The notes beneath the pieces are model-generated. The model searched no databases, was not told the DNA's origin, and worked only from the letters and a program-made list of their open reading frames with translations. A program made the translations under genes and the position numbers. Positions 48,701 through 60,203 of a stretch of DNA of 64,000 bases are shown in pieces. Positions within the stretch are counted from its first letter, which is position 1; each line of letters starts with the position of its first letter. The stretch is taken from positions 9,769,501 to 9,833,500 of the forward strand of contig NC_052474.1 in the NCBI RefSeq assembly GCF_009730915.1, read 5' to 3'. The DNA is from Dioscorea cayenensis subsp. rotundata (lineage: Eukaryota > Streptophyta > Magnoliopsida > Dioscoreales > Dioscoreaceae).

Positions 48701-50404
48701 ATAACTGGTTGTGTCATTATAAAACATTTCTTGTTGTGTTACTAATGTATATTGTGATTTTCTTTAGCAAGCATAGAAGGTCTTTATTTCTAATTAGACT
48801 GCCTGGTTTTAGATCTGGTTATAGTCAGATCTGGATGTTCTGTTGCTTTTGAAAATTGTTGTCGTTATTCCTCAGTATTATCTTTGTGATGTTAGTGATA
48901 TATTTCTTTCCATTTCAGGTTTTAGTTGACATGATCCGTGTACCTGACTGGGCCTTTGAAGCTGCTGGGCAAGAAATGAGAGTAATGGGTCAAGAAACCG
49001 CTTATCACCCAGGCCTTTACCTGACAGCAACCCAGGTAAGCACTTTTGAGAAGCACTAAGTTGTTGTCACTGATAATTAATTATATTTTTAGTCTAAATA
49101 TCATTAGTCTCTTGGCTACTACTTGTCATGATACTGGCGGTTTGAGCTCTTGTTAATGGGCAGTGGACATAAGAAGGTAAAACGAGTGAACCAGATTAAC
49201 TAAACTATGTTTTGGATCATGAATCTTCCAATGCCCCACTCAAGCAATAAGGTAGTATATGCATCAGCTCAATTTAGTTTCCGTTTTCACTGAGGATCAT
49301 TCTTTGACTTGGGAAGATATTCCTCATCCCCCAAAGACTGGTTTATAATGGCTACCCAGGTAGGTGTGAAAAATTTGACCTACAGAGTTTTGAACAGTAA
49401 CACTGGAGTTGCTGTTTCTCAATCAACCTTGACTGTCTATGCTTTAGCACTGGTTGTAAGCTGGCATAAACTAATCCTATCAAGTGAGGGTGAAATAACA
49501 TTTTTAGTACAATTAATGGCTCAGTGATGAACATTTTGTATTCTAGAGAAATTTTTACCTTAATTTATCTATAATTTGCATAAACTACAATTTTTTGGAA
49601 TATGACACAATTATGTAGAGGGTTTTTTATTTTTTTTTTTGTAATTTATAATATGCTTCTTGTTGTGCCTTATATTATCACTGGATAATGGAGCTCTTTA
49701 ACAGAGGGAAGCTGTTGAGGCTCTAATTCAGGAACTTCCCAAATTTCATGCTGAAAGCTGTCCCAACAGATTGCAGTGAATGTCCTATTTGTCTTGAAGA
49801 GTTCCGTGTGGGGAATGAGGTAAAAGAAAATCGAGTTTCTTACAAAGATTTTGACGATTTGTGTTTCAACCTTGTCGGGCAGATTCTTTTTTACACCGGC
49901 CAGACAGTGTGAATCTGAAAATGGAAAACATCCTCAATTTACTTGATTCCATCTTTAGTTATTGTACATGTAGAACATACAAGTGTTCACATGATTTAAT
50001 TGCAGGTCCGGGGCCTCCCATGTGCACACAACTTCCATGTGGAGTGTATTGACCAGTGGCTGCGCCTGAATGTGAAATGCCCCAGGTGTCGGTGCTCTGT
50101 ATTCCCCAACCTTGATCTCAGTGCCCTTTCAAACATTCGGCTGGACTCAGAACGGGCATCAGCCAGTGAAGTGACTACAGCAACCACAAGATACATGCAG
50201 ACACAAACTGGAGGTCAGAGCTACCGTGTCCGTTTGCAGGGCCTTCTCCGCCCTGTCCGCTCAGAGAATGCAAATGCTGATGGCAGTGAGAATGGAGCTC
50301 AGGAATATGGAGATGAGACTTTGGTTGTGTCTCATCCCCCAGCATCGGCGCTATGCCCAGTCACACCATGTGTCGTTGTTGTTGATCATATCAATGGTCA
50401 TTGA
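45707..50404 (+). CDS. SIS3: SIS3-like membrane RING-H2 E3 ubiquitin ligase, with one frameshift
   Basis: SIS3 is a RING E3 ligase in sugar response during early seedling growth. Ten exons: 45707-45729, 45826-45864, 45999-46065, 46164-46237, 47364-47502, 47590-47682, 48439-48504, 48919-49035, 49705-49819, 50006-50404. The N-terminal half has membrane segments, for example '[20 protein letters not shown]' (exon 5) and '[20 protein letters not shown]' (exon 6). '[18 protein letters not shown]' is a family hallmark. The RING-H2 is split over exons 9 and 10: 'CPICLEEF', then '[16 protein letters not shown]' and 'CPRCRC', with all zinc ligands present. In exon 9 the frame breaks at TTT (49744-49746). 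Removing one T restores 'KFMLKAVP' and the RING, giving 377 codons with the stop. The last 35 residues do not match what I recall of the family. The start Met gives the expected '[15 protein letters not shown]'. Confidence 0.9.
47652..47768 (+). repeat. Duplicated 3' end of SIS3 exon 6 with its donor site
   Basis: About 40 bases covering the end of exon 6 and its donor ('ggtttgcattgcatgcatgt' then gtattgggaaggt) are repeated 78 bases later inside the intron ('ggtttgcattccatgcatgt'). The second copy is preceded by 'tattccagag', which could act as an acceptor. Confidence 0.8.
49744..49746 (+). other. Frameshift site in SIS3 exon 9 (3-base homopolymer)
   Basis: CCCAAATTTCATGCTG reads out of frame into a TGA 30 bases on. 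With TT instead of TTT the frame runs into the RING motif. Confidence 0.8.
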
Positions 50405-52258
50405 TGTGCATGTTTGCCTGCATAATTCATGAGTCAGTAAATATTGTCAATCAGGTTTTCTCAATCTTACAGTTTAGTGTTTGTCACAAGTGCATGCTAT
50501 GCTCTCTTCGATATAACATTTTTCGGTTATTTGGGTCTGCATTCTTTAGGTCTGTTTCCTATCAATTCTTACCGGCAAATTGAATTACTCTTGTTAACAT
50601 AACTGCAAGCTGTTATTTTAGGGAGCAGGAACCAGCCAAGAAGTTCCTGAAAGCAATTTTTTCCGTCTCTGATGGCACTAATGCAGATGCCTTTTTTTCC
50701 TCCAGCAAGAGGTCAAAATGTGCTTGCAAACCAGATTTGAAGTTTCAGCTCACTTTGTTCTTACTCCACCTGTGTACTGGCAAGGACCATCTTTTGATTC
50801 TTTTCTTGTTTTTATTCTTAAACTTGCTAACACCAAAGCTTCTTTTCTTTTATTTTGTTTTCTGTTGTACTTTGTTGGAGGATTGTATAACAAATCATCC
50901 TGATATTAATGAGTAATTGTGATATAATGTATCAATACCAGACAAACCGGGCCGGCTCTGGTTCTGGCCCTGGCCCTGGCCCTGTTTGACAGTCACAGAG
51001 AGAATCATGAACCGTGTATGAATTAATTGATCAGAAGGTTGGTCCTTGGCTGGGTACTATGTTTTGACATGTTTTTGTTTTAGCTTGACCTGAGCTCTTA
51101 CAATTTTCTGCAAACTGGTTCATGTTATGTACTTGGTACCCTACAATGAGAAAGATTATGTTTCATTATTATTCATGCGTGTCCCCACATTTATCAACCT
51201 TCTCCTCTTAAAAGTCTCCCTTTGACACAATGCATTATATCATTGAACGGAAATATGCATTAGATTCCATAAATTTATTGTTGAAACAAGTTAATTGATC
51301 CCAAGTTGCTGGATTTCTCCGCTTGGATGGCAGTGATACACAACCCATTTTATACAATCTCTTTGTGCAAATATTAGTTTAACTGAAAATTGATGTATTT
51401 GAACAACATTTTGATGTGAATAATGAAAACAAAGTGATACAACATTTTGAAACTTGTAACTCCTTCACCACGTTTCTCCCAAATTTTAGGAAGAAAAAAA
51501 AAATTCAAATTATTTAAATATATTTAAAATTAGCGTCAGTTAGAAGAATCAGTTAGGAAATTGAACTCCTACCAATTCAATATATTTTTAGAAAAACTAT
51601 AATTTACAATATATTATTATAATTTGTATTATATCTACTTTTAAATCCATATGACCACATCATTATTGAGCCGACATTATATGCACTAATCTCCATCGGC
51701 AAAATCATTACCAAAAAAACAACAATTTATTTGTATTTTTAAAAACAAAAAAACAATCTTCCTGGAATTAGTTGGTGATAACTGCTCTAAAAAAAAGAAA
51801 AAGAAAAAGAAAAAAAAAATCAGTGGGTGAAGATTAAAACAAGTCAGAAGTACAAGGTTTATTTAATAAAATATAAAACTAGTGGTGAATAAAAATAAAA
51901 TAAAATAAACTGCAAGTTTAAAATGTAATTTTCTTCCCTGTTAATTAAGAACATATTTATATGAAAAAAATAAAATAAAATAAAAATTAATGAAAGGAAT
52001 GAAAGAGGGAGGGATCTTTTGGCAAAGAAAGAAAGAAAGAAAGAAAGAGTTCCACGCTGTTCTTCACTTTCTAAAACCCTCCCTCACTCATACTTTTCCT
52101 AAAATTCTTTACCTCCCTCCAATCAAACAAACCCCTCTTCTCTACTACTACTACTACTACCACTAGGCCCCCTCTCTCTCCGAATCCCTTTCACTTCTCA
52201 CGCGGTCCTCAAATCCCCCCCTCTCTCTCTCTCTCCCTCATCTCCTCCCTTTCAATCC
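50405..52258. other. 3' UTR of SIS3 and intergenic DNA
   Basis: The first few hundred bases are probably SIS3 3' UTR. A short (GGCCCT)n run lies near 50960-50985. An AAAG/GAAA run lies near 52026-52050, and CTA and CT runs at 52140-52240 belong to the CASP-like leader. No other gene seen. Confidence 0.55.
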
Positions 52259-53134
52259 ATGGCTTCTCCCCCTCGATCACCGCCCTACCAAGACGCAATC
52301 GGTCCCTCTCCCCCTCCCTGCCCCTCCAGAGAAGCCAGCCGATACCCGCCTCGACGTGCCTACTAAGCTTGACAACTGCGTCACCGCCGGAGACGCCAGC
52401 GTTACCAGGGCGGCGGTGCCAACCGGTGGTGCGTCACGCACCGTGTCGGGGATTATTCGAAGAGATCGGTTAGCGTTGGCGATGCGGAGGACGGCAGTAG
52501 CGCTGAGGGCGGTGGCGAGCGCTTTGAGCTTGATCGCTTTCTCGCTGATGGCATCGGATAAGACTCAAGGTTGGGCCGGCGACTCATTTGATCGCTATGT
52601 TGAATTCAAGTACGCCCCTCCCTTTTTCTCTTCAATTTCAATCCCCCAAAAAATATTCAAAAAAAAAAAATTAATATAAAAAATCCAAAAAATTATTTCG
52701 ATCTCGTAGGGGTATTTTGGGAATATTATGGCGAAATCCATAGGTCTATTTCGGGGAAAGAGGGTTCTGAAACCCCTCCCTAGTCCCCGCCGTTGCCTGG
52801 TCGGCGGGAATTCGCGTTTTCACGTGCATCGCACGTGACCTTTTTTTAATTAATTTTTTAATTTCTAGATATGTCCTTTTAGAAATCATTAATTATAATT
52901 GGGTGTAAGTTTGTCAAAATTTTTGAAGCGTGGGAATTATGCAAAAAGCCCGGGTTTATTTTTATATTATTGGTTTCAGGTACTTGGTTTCGGTGAATGT
53001 GATCGTGTTTGTGTACTCGGGAATCCAGTTGTGCTTGCATCTCCACCTTGTGATTAAAAAGAAGAGCATTATCCACCCTCCGATCAACCTCTACTTTGAT
53101 CTCGCCCTGGATCAGGTGAAACTTTTTGGTTTTT

Positions 53135-53166
<32 letters not shown>

Positions 53167-53925
53167 TAAAAAGCAAGGTATTTTTCGATTAAATCCTTTA
53201 GAATTATTAAATTATAAAAGTACCCCTCAAAGTTTGCGATTTCTTGTACGGTGCCTTGAAATATTTTCTTTTTACAAATGAACCCTCTTGGATCACTAAA
53301 TTACAAAAAAAAATAGTTTGTGTATATATTTGTGAGGTTTTCAGTTCAAAAGTTTTGGTCTTTTGTAGCCAATAATACACTTTTGCAAGCACTAGCAAGT
53401 TTTGTAGTACATCTCTGTATATATATACATATGTGACAAATCTAGTTTTTCTTTTTACTATAATATCTCTTTGAATAATTAAATTATCAAAAGTACCTTA
53501 AAAAAGTTTGGGATTTCGTGTTTAGTCCTGGGAAACATTCGAATCTCTCAGACTTCAAAGCATTTCCATTTGTTTAAAGCCATGATTTGCATTCACACCC
53601 CTAGAAACAATTAAATTATAAAGATATAGACGAATCTGAGGTTTTCACTTTTCAGGGGGGAATACATAAATGAAAAAAAAAATGGGTAGTTAAATGAATA
53701 TAGACGAATCTGATTCCCGGAATGCCCCTGCAGGCACTGGCTTACCTTCTGATGTCGGCGTCGTCGTCGGCGGCGACGAGGAACAACGATTGGGTGACGA
53801 GCTTCGGTAACGATCCTTTCACGAAGCGTGCGAGCAGCTCCATCGCCATGTCTTTTCTCGCCTTCTTTCCCCTCGCCTTCAGCTCTCTCATCTCCGCTCA
53901 CTACCTCTTCACCTGGTACCCTTGA
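52259..53925 (+). CDS. CASPL: CASP-like (CASPL) four-helix membrane protein, with N-terminal frameshift
   Basis: CASP-like proteins form membrane scaffolds and are related to the Casparian strip proteins. Three exons: 52259-52609, 52980-53115, 53734-53925. Four membrane helices can be read: 'LRAVASALSLIAFSLMAS', 'VSVNVIVFVYSGIQLCLHL', 'ALDQALAYLLMSASSSAA' and 'SIAMSFLAFFPLAFSSLIS'. The conserved Arg of helix 1 and Asp of helix 3 are present. The N-terminus is Pro-rich ('MASPPRSPPYQDAIGPSP'), as in the CASPL4A group. This start and the rest of exon 1 ('PPEKPADTRLDVPTKLD') are in different frames. One extra C in the C-rich stretch 52304-52326 explains it; after removal there are 226 codons with the stop. 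An alternative is a start at the Met at 52481, which would shorten the tail. Length and splice phases fit the first model. Confidence 0.85.
52304..52326 (+). other. Frameshift zone in CASPL exon 1 (C homopolymers)
   Basis: The runs CCC, CCCCC, CCC and CCCC follow each other here. The frame before the zone and the frame after it differ by one base, and the family reading needs one base fewer. Confidence 0.6.
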
Positions 53926-56900
53926 ATCCCTAATCTTCATCCTTTTTTTATTTGTTTTCCCCTTTTTTTCTCTTTTTTGTGTGCCATATATATACGTAAA
54001 TACAGGAAAAACGAAAATCTAGTTCGAGTTTTCAATGGTGGGAGGTGTATTTTGGGAATAAGATTTGTATAGATATGATGATGATGATGATGATGATGAT
54101 GGGGGTATTTTGGGAATAAATGAAAAAGGTTGGAAGGGTTTGGTGGTTTAGTTTGGATACTGACTCAGTTTTGTTCCTTTTTTGTGATGAGGAGGCAAAG
54201 CACCATTTTTTTTTTTCAAAATAATTTAAAATAGATAAATAAATAAAATAAAATATAATGATAACCAATTGAAGTTTGGTTACTGTGTTTTTAAGCGAAA
54301 GGATGGGACCATTGAGAATAGGCCTTCAAAAACTTAGTAGTTAAGGTTTGTATTTAACCCCAAAAAGTGTGGAAATTCTTGTGTTATAGGCTTATAGCTC
54401 TAAAGTTCTAAAATTAAAGTTCTGATTTTTTTTTTTTAATTTCATTAATGTATAAAAAGACTTTTTTTATAAAGGGGCCATTTTTGTTAACTTGTTAAAG
54501 TTCATGTTATGAAAAAGATTTGAGCTGTTAGATTGAGAGTGCTCATTATGATTGAAAGGAACTATTATTATCTTGAAAGGGGTCTTTGAATTTTTATTTT
54601 TATTTTCATTTTTTACGCCTTTTATTTTAAATTATTTATTTTTACATCCAGCATAATCATGAAGTTAGAATGTTTTGAGTATTGAAATTGTTACTCTGCT
54701 TAGATTGTGGAATTATCCATAATTTGCAGCTTAAGCAACACAACCCATCTAACAAATTTTTGCTTTGAGAATTTTTTTATTATTATTTTAGATTCAATTT
54801 TAACATTATAATAAATATTTTTTTAAAAAAATATTTTTTAAAAGAAAATCTTGAAACTATATCCACAGGTGTACCATTTCAATGTTATATTCTTAAAGAA
54901 TAAAAAAAATATAAAATAATTTTAAACAAACACGAATAAAACTATGATACAAATGAATATGAAAACAAGAAAAGAAAACCCTAAAATAACCATTATTAAA
55001 ATATACCAAACGTATCAATATATAAAATAAACATGAAAAATCAAAAAAGAAAATATAAATATAAAGGCATCACATTATCTCATGATATGATATCAAGAGA
55101 AAGTTTTCTTTTTTACTGAAAGAAATCTTTCCATAATTTTCTCTTTAAATTAAAATTAACCTTGTTGGATCAATGTTCGTATTTATATGTTCTTTATAAA
55201 CAATAACATGCCAGCCGCTCCTACTAAAATTTATAAAAAAACACACACACACACACACATTTATGAACTATGTAGTAGGGAATATAAATATTAAATTGGG
55301 CAATTATATAATTTAAAAACTATAATATTTAGGTTTAAATCCTTGTCATATTATGGCCGGCCGAGGACCAAATGGAAATATTAATGAAAATGAAAAATAT
55401 ATTAAATTTCATGAACAAAGAACAGCGCTGAAAATTTTATTTATTTTTATTTTATATATTAAAAAAAATAGTTAAATTCAAAGAGTAAGACATATTAGTT
55501 TTTAAAGCTGGTCCCTTTTCCCCTTGGTCCCTTGTAATATCCTCAATATCAAACGTTCATCTCAAAGCCTCTAACCTGAACCAACGGCCCAAAGTCCAAC
55601 AACAATGACTAATTTGACCAAAGGCAAATCAGTCCAAAAAAATAATTTCCTTAATTTATGAAATAAAAAAATTCATAGAAAATCAAGTGCGCGGCGGTTG
55701 GCGGCAGTGGACCAGTAGTAGGCAGGTCGCTGTCTTAATAATTCCAATTAATTAATGGACATTTGCAAATAAACCTATAAGTCAATTATCTATATCACCC
55801 TAACAAAACTTAAATTTGCATGTATATCCTACAAAGCACTAATATTTGCAATATATATATATATATATATACAATTCTATATTAAAAAATCATTAAAATC
55901 CTTCTACGTTGAGTTTTAAGTAATGAAGAAAAAATTATAATGTGCAGAAACTTAAGTTATTTTTTTATACATACACATATACAATATTGATTATTTTTTT
56001 TGTGAGTATATTTATTAATATGATTTTTATAAAATACACAACTAAATTATAAAGTTTTATTATATTTTTAAAAAAATCATAAATTTATATAAACGTAGAG
56101 TTAATATCTTAACACATTTGTGTAACTGTGTCTTACTTTGCATTGGTTTTGAGATTTAATTTTTAGTTGTTCCCAAAATAAATATATTGTGCAAATTAGC
56201 GAATCGATGCAAATAGGCCAAAAAAATCATTAAATTTTACAATATGCATACAAATATTGGTGTTTTATGGATATACTGATAATTTCATATTACTGATGTA
56301 TATATGCAAATTTTATTGAATTAATTAATAATTCCATTATATTCCCATTTTACCCTTTAAAATCCTTATAATTCTCAAAACGCTCTCGCACTCTGTCTTA
56401 TACATGTAAGTGTGGGGAAAAGCTCAAATTTTCTCTGCTTTTGAGGTCTTACTTGAATCTGTGCTTCTCTTGGGATCTTATTGTGCTTTTTGTTTCTTCT
56501 TTATTTTGTGATTTGTAGTTATGTTAATTGTTTGACTGGGAAATTTGGTTCTGATTGGAGATGTTGGTGATCTAATGCAGGTCGCTAGAGTTTTTAATTT
56601 GTGAAATTTTGAATTTGATTGGTTTTGATTGTTTGTTAGTTTTGTTGTTGCGGAGGTGGGTTAAAATCTTTTTTTTTTTTTAAGTGTTGGTAATTGCTTT
56701 GGTATCATATTAATGTGAAACCTTGTTTTTATGTTTGTTTGTTTTCATTGTGATGTATTGTTTCATTAATATGCCAAATGTTTCCTTGAATCATTGCTTT
56801 CTTTGATTTTATGATTTATTTTAGAGTTCATTACCGAGTGTTATCGGTTGTTTGGTTGAATACTGGAATTCTCAGATAGAAATTCTAGATTGGATATTTG

Positions 56901-56930
56901 TCAAATTTGTTCTACTTGAGTAGTTAGAGA
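53926..56930. other. AT-rich intergenic DNA before the KLC-like pseudogene
   Basis: No gene recognised. Simple repeats: (GAT)n at about 54076-54103, (AC)n near 55241-55258, (AT)n near 55851-55870. The part from about 56380 to 56930, with a 'catgtaagtg' donor-like site and a T-rich stretch ending in 'atgcag', could be the old leader and 5' intron of the kinesin-light-chain-related gene. Confidence 0.5.
54076..54103. repeat. (GAT)n microsatellite
   Basis: Nine to ten GAT units in a row, with flanking sequence 'gtattttgggaataa' present on both sides (near 54046 and 54105). Confidence 0.95.
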
Positions 56931-59096
56931 TGCCCGGGGATCATAGTCGATGGGGTTGTTGATAATGAGGCAACTAATGAGTTGAATTCCCAACATGACA
57001 AGGAAAATTCATCCTTACCTAAATCCCCTGGGATTCCTTTGTGTGGTGTTGAAATGACAAGAAGAGCAGACGCAGAAGGCCTTGCTAAACCGTCAGGAGC
57101 GTGCACAGGCCTCGGTGGAGCAAGTGGGGACGGGGCCCGCGCACACATGGGTGTTGGGACCACCCACACACAACCACCGCTCACATCTCCCAGAAATGTG
57201 CTATCAGCCGAGAATTGAACTCTCACCACTCGGTGAAGAGCTCTATTGGTGACCCATATACCAATAGACCATTTGGTCGTTGAAACTTTAGTAGAGCAAT
57301 TGTATGAGAATGTGCATGAGATAGAGAAGTTTGGGGATAAGTCTTTGTCAAGGCATAGTTTTTTTTTGGTGTTGATCATTCATGGATTGATTCAGAGTTG
57401 TGTCATCTTGCTGTTTGAGAGATGGAAGCAGTAGAAATTATAGAAGAGGAGGTTAATTGGTAGTATGAATGTTGTGCTTGTGAATATGGAAAATAGATCA
57501 TCTAGTCAGAAATCTGACAAGCAGGCTAACAAATTGTTCACCAAGCAGTGAATTATCCGCTTCATCAAAGAAATCAAAGGTGTCTTCTCAATTGCAATTA
57601 GCATTTAATACATTTTAGCAAGCTAAAGATTCTGTCAGAAAACTGAGCATTGGTGTAAATCTGTACGAAAACACAGCTTGATTCTACATCAGGACATCAG
57701 GAGAGTTGAAAATAGCATATGGAATTGAGGATCTAATTGTAAGTTGCTTTGCACAAACCTGATCTTGTACTTTTTCTACTTAAGCAATCAAGGACTTTGT
57801 TGTTGGCAGAAGAAAACTTGAAAAAGCTTTTAAATATGCAATTCGAGTAGCCAAATAATTTGAGAAGTGTGTAAATTGGAAGCCTAGTTTGTACTTGAGC
57901 ATGAACTTGTATATCACAACTGCAATTCACTGCTTTTTGAGCCAGTATAGTGAAGCTATCCCCATTCTGCATGAGTCAATTGAGATCCCTAATCTTGAAG
58001 AATGTCATGTCATGCTCTTACTAAGTCCTCTGGGTCTAGGTATATGCAGTTGGGTGACACATATGCCATTCTAGTTTATCTCCATAATTCTATAAGGTGG
58101 TGCGCATCAGGCTTAGAAATTCGGAAGTCGGTATTGGGTGTTAAGGACCCGAGAGTGGGTGAAACTTGTCGATATTTGGCTGAAGCTCATGTGCAAGCAA
58201 TGCAATTTGATGAAGCTGAAAGTTTGTGCCGTATGGCTCTTGATATTCATGGGAAAATGGTGCTACAGGTTCTCCTGAAGAAGCGGGAGATAGGAGGCTC
58301 ATGGGTCTTATTTTCAATACTATGTTTAACCATGAATTCACAATCGAGCATCTGATTCTTGCCAGCATGACCATGATGTCAAATGGACAGGAAGTTGAAG
58401 TGGCTTCTGTTAAATTAATTGTAGTATCGGTGATGCATAAATATCATTAGCTCGGTATGATGAGGCTGTTTTGCCATACCAGAAAGCATTTACCATGTTC
58501 ACAAGTCATCTAATATAAAGAATTATCCTGTGATGGTTTCTGCTTTTTGTATCTCTTGCTGATTTGTGTAACAAGATGGGGAAGCTAAGAGAATCAGTCT
58601 TACTGTGAAAATGCACCACAATCCTATGGAAAACTAGATCCTGGGACTTCCTCCGATGAAATTGCCAGTGGCTTCACTGACATTGCTGCCATATATGAAT
58701 CTGTGAAAGAACCTAAAGAGGCTGCTCCAAAAGGCTTTGAAGATTTATAGTGATGTTCTGCGTCATTAAAGTTCAATAGCTTGGATTAAGGCGTAGATAG
58801 GGGTATTATATTATGTTGCTGACAACCATTTTGGGTCATATTAACTCCTTAGAGAGTGCCATCAAAAGCTCCATGACTGCAAGGTAAAAAATTTTGCCTT
58901 CTTTGTTGTTGTGCTGAATCAAATGGGATTAACATGTGCACACTTGTTTATGACAAATGAAGTTGTAGAGATGTTTGAGGAAGCCAAGAGCACTCTGGAA
59001 CAAGAGTACGGACCATATCATCATGATACACTCAGAGTAAACAGCGATCTAACTAGAGTATTTGATGTAATGGGAATGTATTGTTTATTGTATTCA
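56931..59096 (+). pseudogene. KLCR: Kinesin-light-chain-related TPR protein, broken copy
   Basis: KLCR proteins are TPR proteins linked to microtubules and cellulose synthase complexes. The copy starts at 'ATGCCCGGGG' (56931), where one extra G shifts the frame before 'IVDGVVDNEATNELNSQ'. It continues with 'VEQLYENVHEIEKF' (57283-57330). The TPR region is recognisable in 'PILHESIEIPNLEE', 'MQLGDTYAILVYLHNSI', 'DPRVGETCRYLAEAHVQAM', 'QFDEAESLCRMALDIHG' (58035-58253), then 'EIASGFTDIAAIYES' near 58660 and 'LNQMGLTCAHL', 'LEQEYGPYHHDTL' (58914-59030). Several stops and shifts lie between the blocks, and the last TPR part is missing. A leader-like region upstream suggests a DNA-level duplicate rather than a processed copy. 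It is interrupted by a SINE candidate. Confidence 0.85.
57092..57279 (-). mobile_element. Candidate tRNA-derived SINE inside the KLC-like pseudogene
   Basis: On the minus strand it starts 'GACCAAATGGTCTATTGGTA', similar to a pol III box A. About 40 bases on it has 'GAGAGTTCAATTCTC', similar to box B (GGTTCRANNCC). A GC-rich body follows ('gagcggtggttgtgtgtggg'). The block is far richer in G and C than its surroundings and splits the coding text between 'GLAKPS' and 'VETLVEQLYENV'. No A-tail or clear target duplication was found, so the class is likely but not certain. Confidence 0.5.
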
Positions 59097-59540
59097 TGAT
59101 TATATTAGATATTGAATCAATTGTACTGAACTACATTTTGAATTCTTGTTATTGTTTTTGCCTGTAAATGCTATGTATCCATTTGCATCTGCAGAAGTCT
59201 CATTTACCAAAAATTTTTATTTGGTAACTTAATATATGCTTTAGCCGCATTAGAACACACAAGAGCGCGGTCTTACTCGTGGAAGTCCAATTCAGATGTG
59301 GTTTATATTTGACCAATGAAACCTTACATGAATTACGTTCTTTATCTTTCATTTCCATTCTTTTATTTGATATATTAATCTGTCATAATGATATTCAGTT
59401 GGTAGATATAAATTTCTTTGGTGAACCTTCCCTACCATATGCATTGATCCTTGTCATGTTATGTAGGTCTGCATTTTTCATATATCCGATTTAATGGTTG
59501 AAAATTTGAGCAAACAACTGCCAGCTTGGGATATCTGAAA
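59097..59540. other. Spacer between the KLC pseudogene and the Copia fragment
   Basis: AT-rich, no coding pattern recognised. It may include decayed intron or 3' sequence of the KLC-like gene. Confidence 0.5.
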
Positions 59541-59800
59541 CTAAAGTAAAAATTCAGAAATCATATGAGTTTTTTTTTTTTTTTTTAAATTCTGGGATTC
59601 TGGAATAGGAATATGAGCATAGTCTTCATCATTTATTCTAGTTGCATCTCCTTCTTCACTGAAGCCTTTTTCAACTAGTTTCCATAGATCCTTTGATCTA
59701 AACATAGTCTTCATCATCAGAGCCCAGAGGTTATAGTTGTCATCTTTGAAGTAAGGAACATCAGCATCCTTTGCTGAAGAGCTTGACATCTTCTACTGCC
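59541..59800 (-). pseudogene. Copia gag N-terminus, truncated after about 60 codons
   Basis: The minus-strand Met at 59789 opens 'MSSSSAKDADVPYFKDDNYN', then 'LWALMMKTMFRSKDLWKLVE', the usual start of Copia gag. After 'IPIPESQNL' there is an A-run of about 18 bases (T-run at 59571-59586) and the match stops. It lies downstream of an LTR that already ends another element, so it belongs to a second copy or a rearranged chain. Confidence 0.8.
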
Positions 59801-59813
59801 TTCTATGATACCA
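59801..59813 (-). other. Primer binding site next to the Copia LTR
   Basis: TGGTATCATAGAA on the minus strand, one base from the LTR end. The first eight bases match the usual plant Copia site complementary to initiator Met tRNA (TGGTATCA). Confidence 0.7.
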
Positions 59814-59814
59814 C

Positions 59815-60203
59815 TGTCAGGATCGAGAGACACACACTAAGAATTCTTAGCAAAGTTCACTCACACACCAGACTTGCAAAGAAATGTAATCTCACACTGA
59901 AGAAGAAGAAGAACTGAGATTAGAATTCACACTGGAAAGCACTCTCTGCTTCATTCATTCATTACTTAGACATTTAAACAAACACATAACAGACATATTT
60001 GTCTGGAATCACACTAGCATACATGCTAAAACAAACAAACAGCTTCTAATACAGTAACAACAGCTTTAAGCATCTAAACAAGTAACTAGAAATAAATACA
60101 AACGATTCAGCAGGTTTTGGTTTCAATGCACAACTGTATCATTGACATCCACATAGTTACCTGCAATGTAGATACTATGATCACCTTTAATCTCCAACAC
60201 ACT
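59815..60203 (-). repeat. Copia LTR, 389 bp
   Basis: On the minus strand it begins TGTGTTGGAG directly after the polypurine tract AGGGGAG (60204-60210) and ends ...CTGACA next to the primer site. So it has the 3' end of one element on one side and the 5' start of another on the other. (TTC)n and (AATG)n short runs lie inside. Confidence 0.8.

Noticed and set aside
50955..50985. (GGCCCT)n hexanucleotide run in the SIS3 3' flank
   Set aside because: Only about three to four units; too short to interpret.
53611..53940. 109-residue Arg-rich minus-strand frame
   Set aside because: Antisense of CASPL exon 3.
56924..57379. 151-residue minus-strand frame across the KLC-like region
   Set aside because: It reads the SINE-like block and the opposite strand of recognisable KLC text; no motif.
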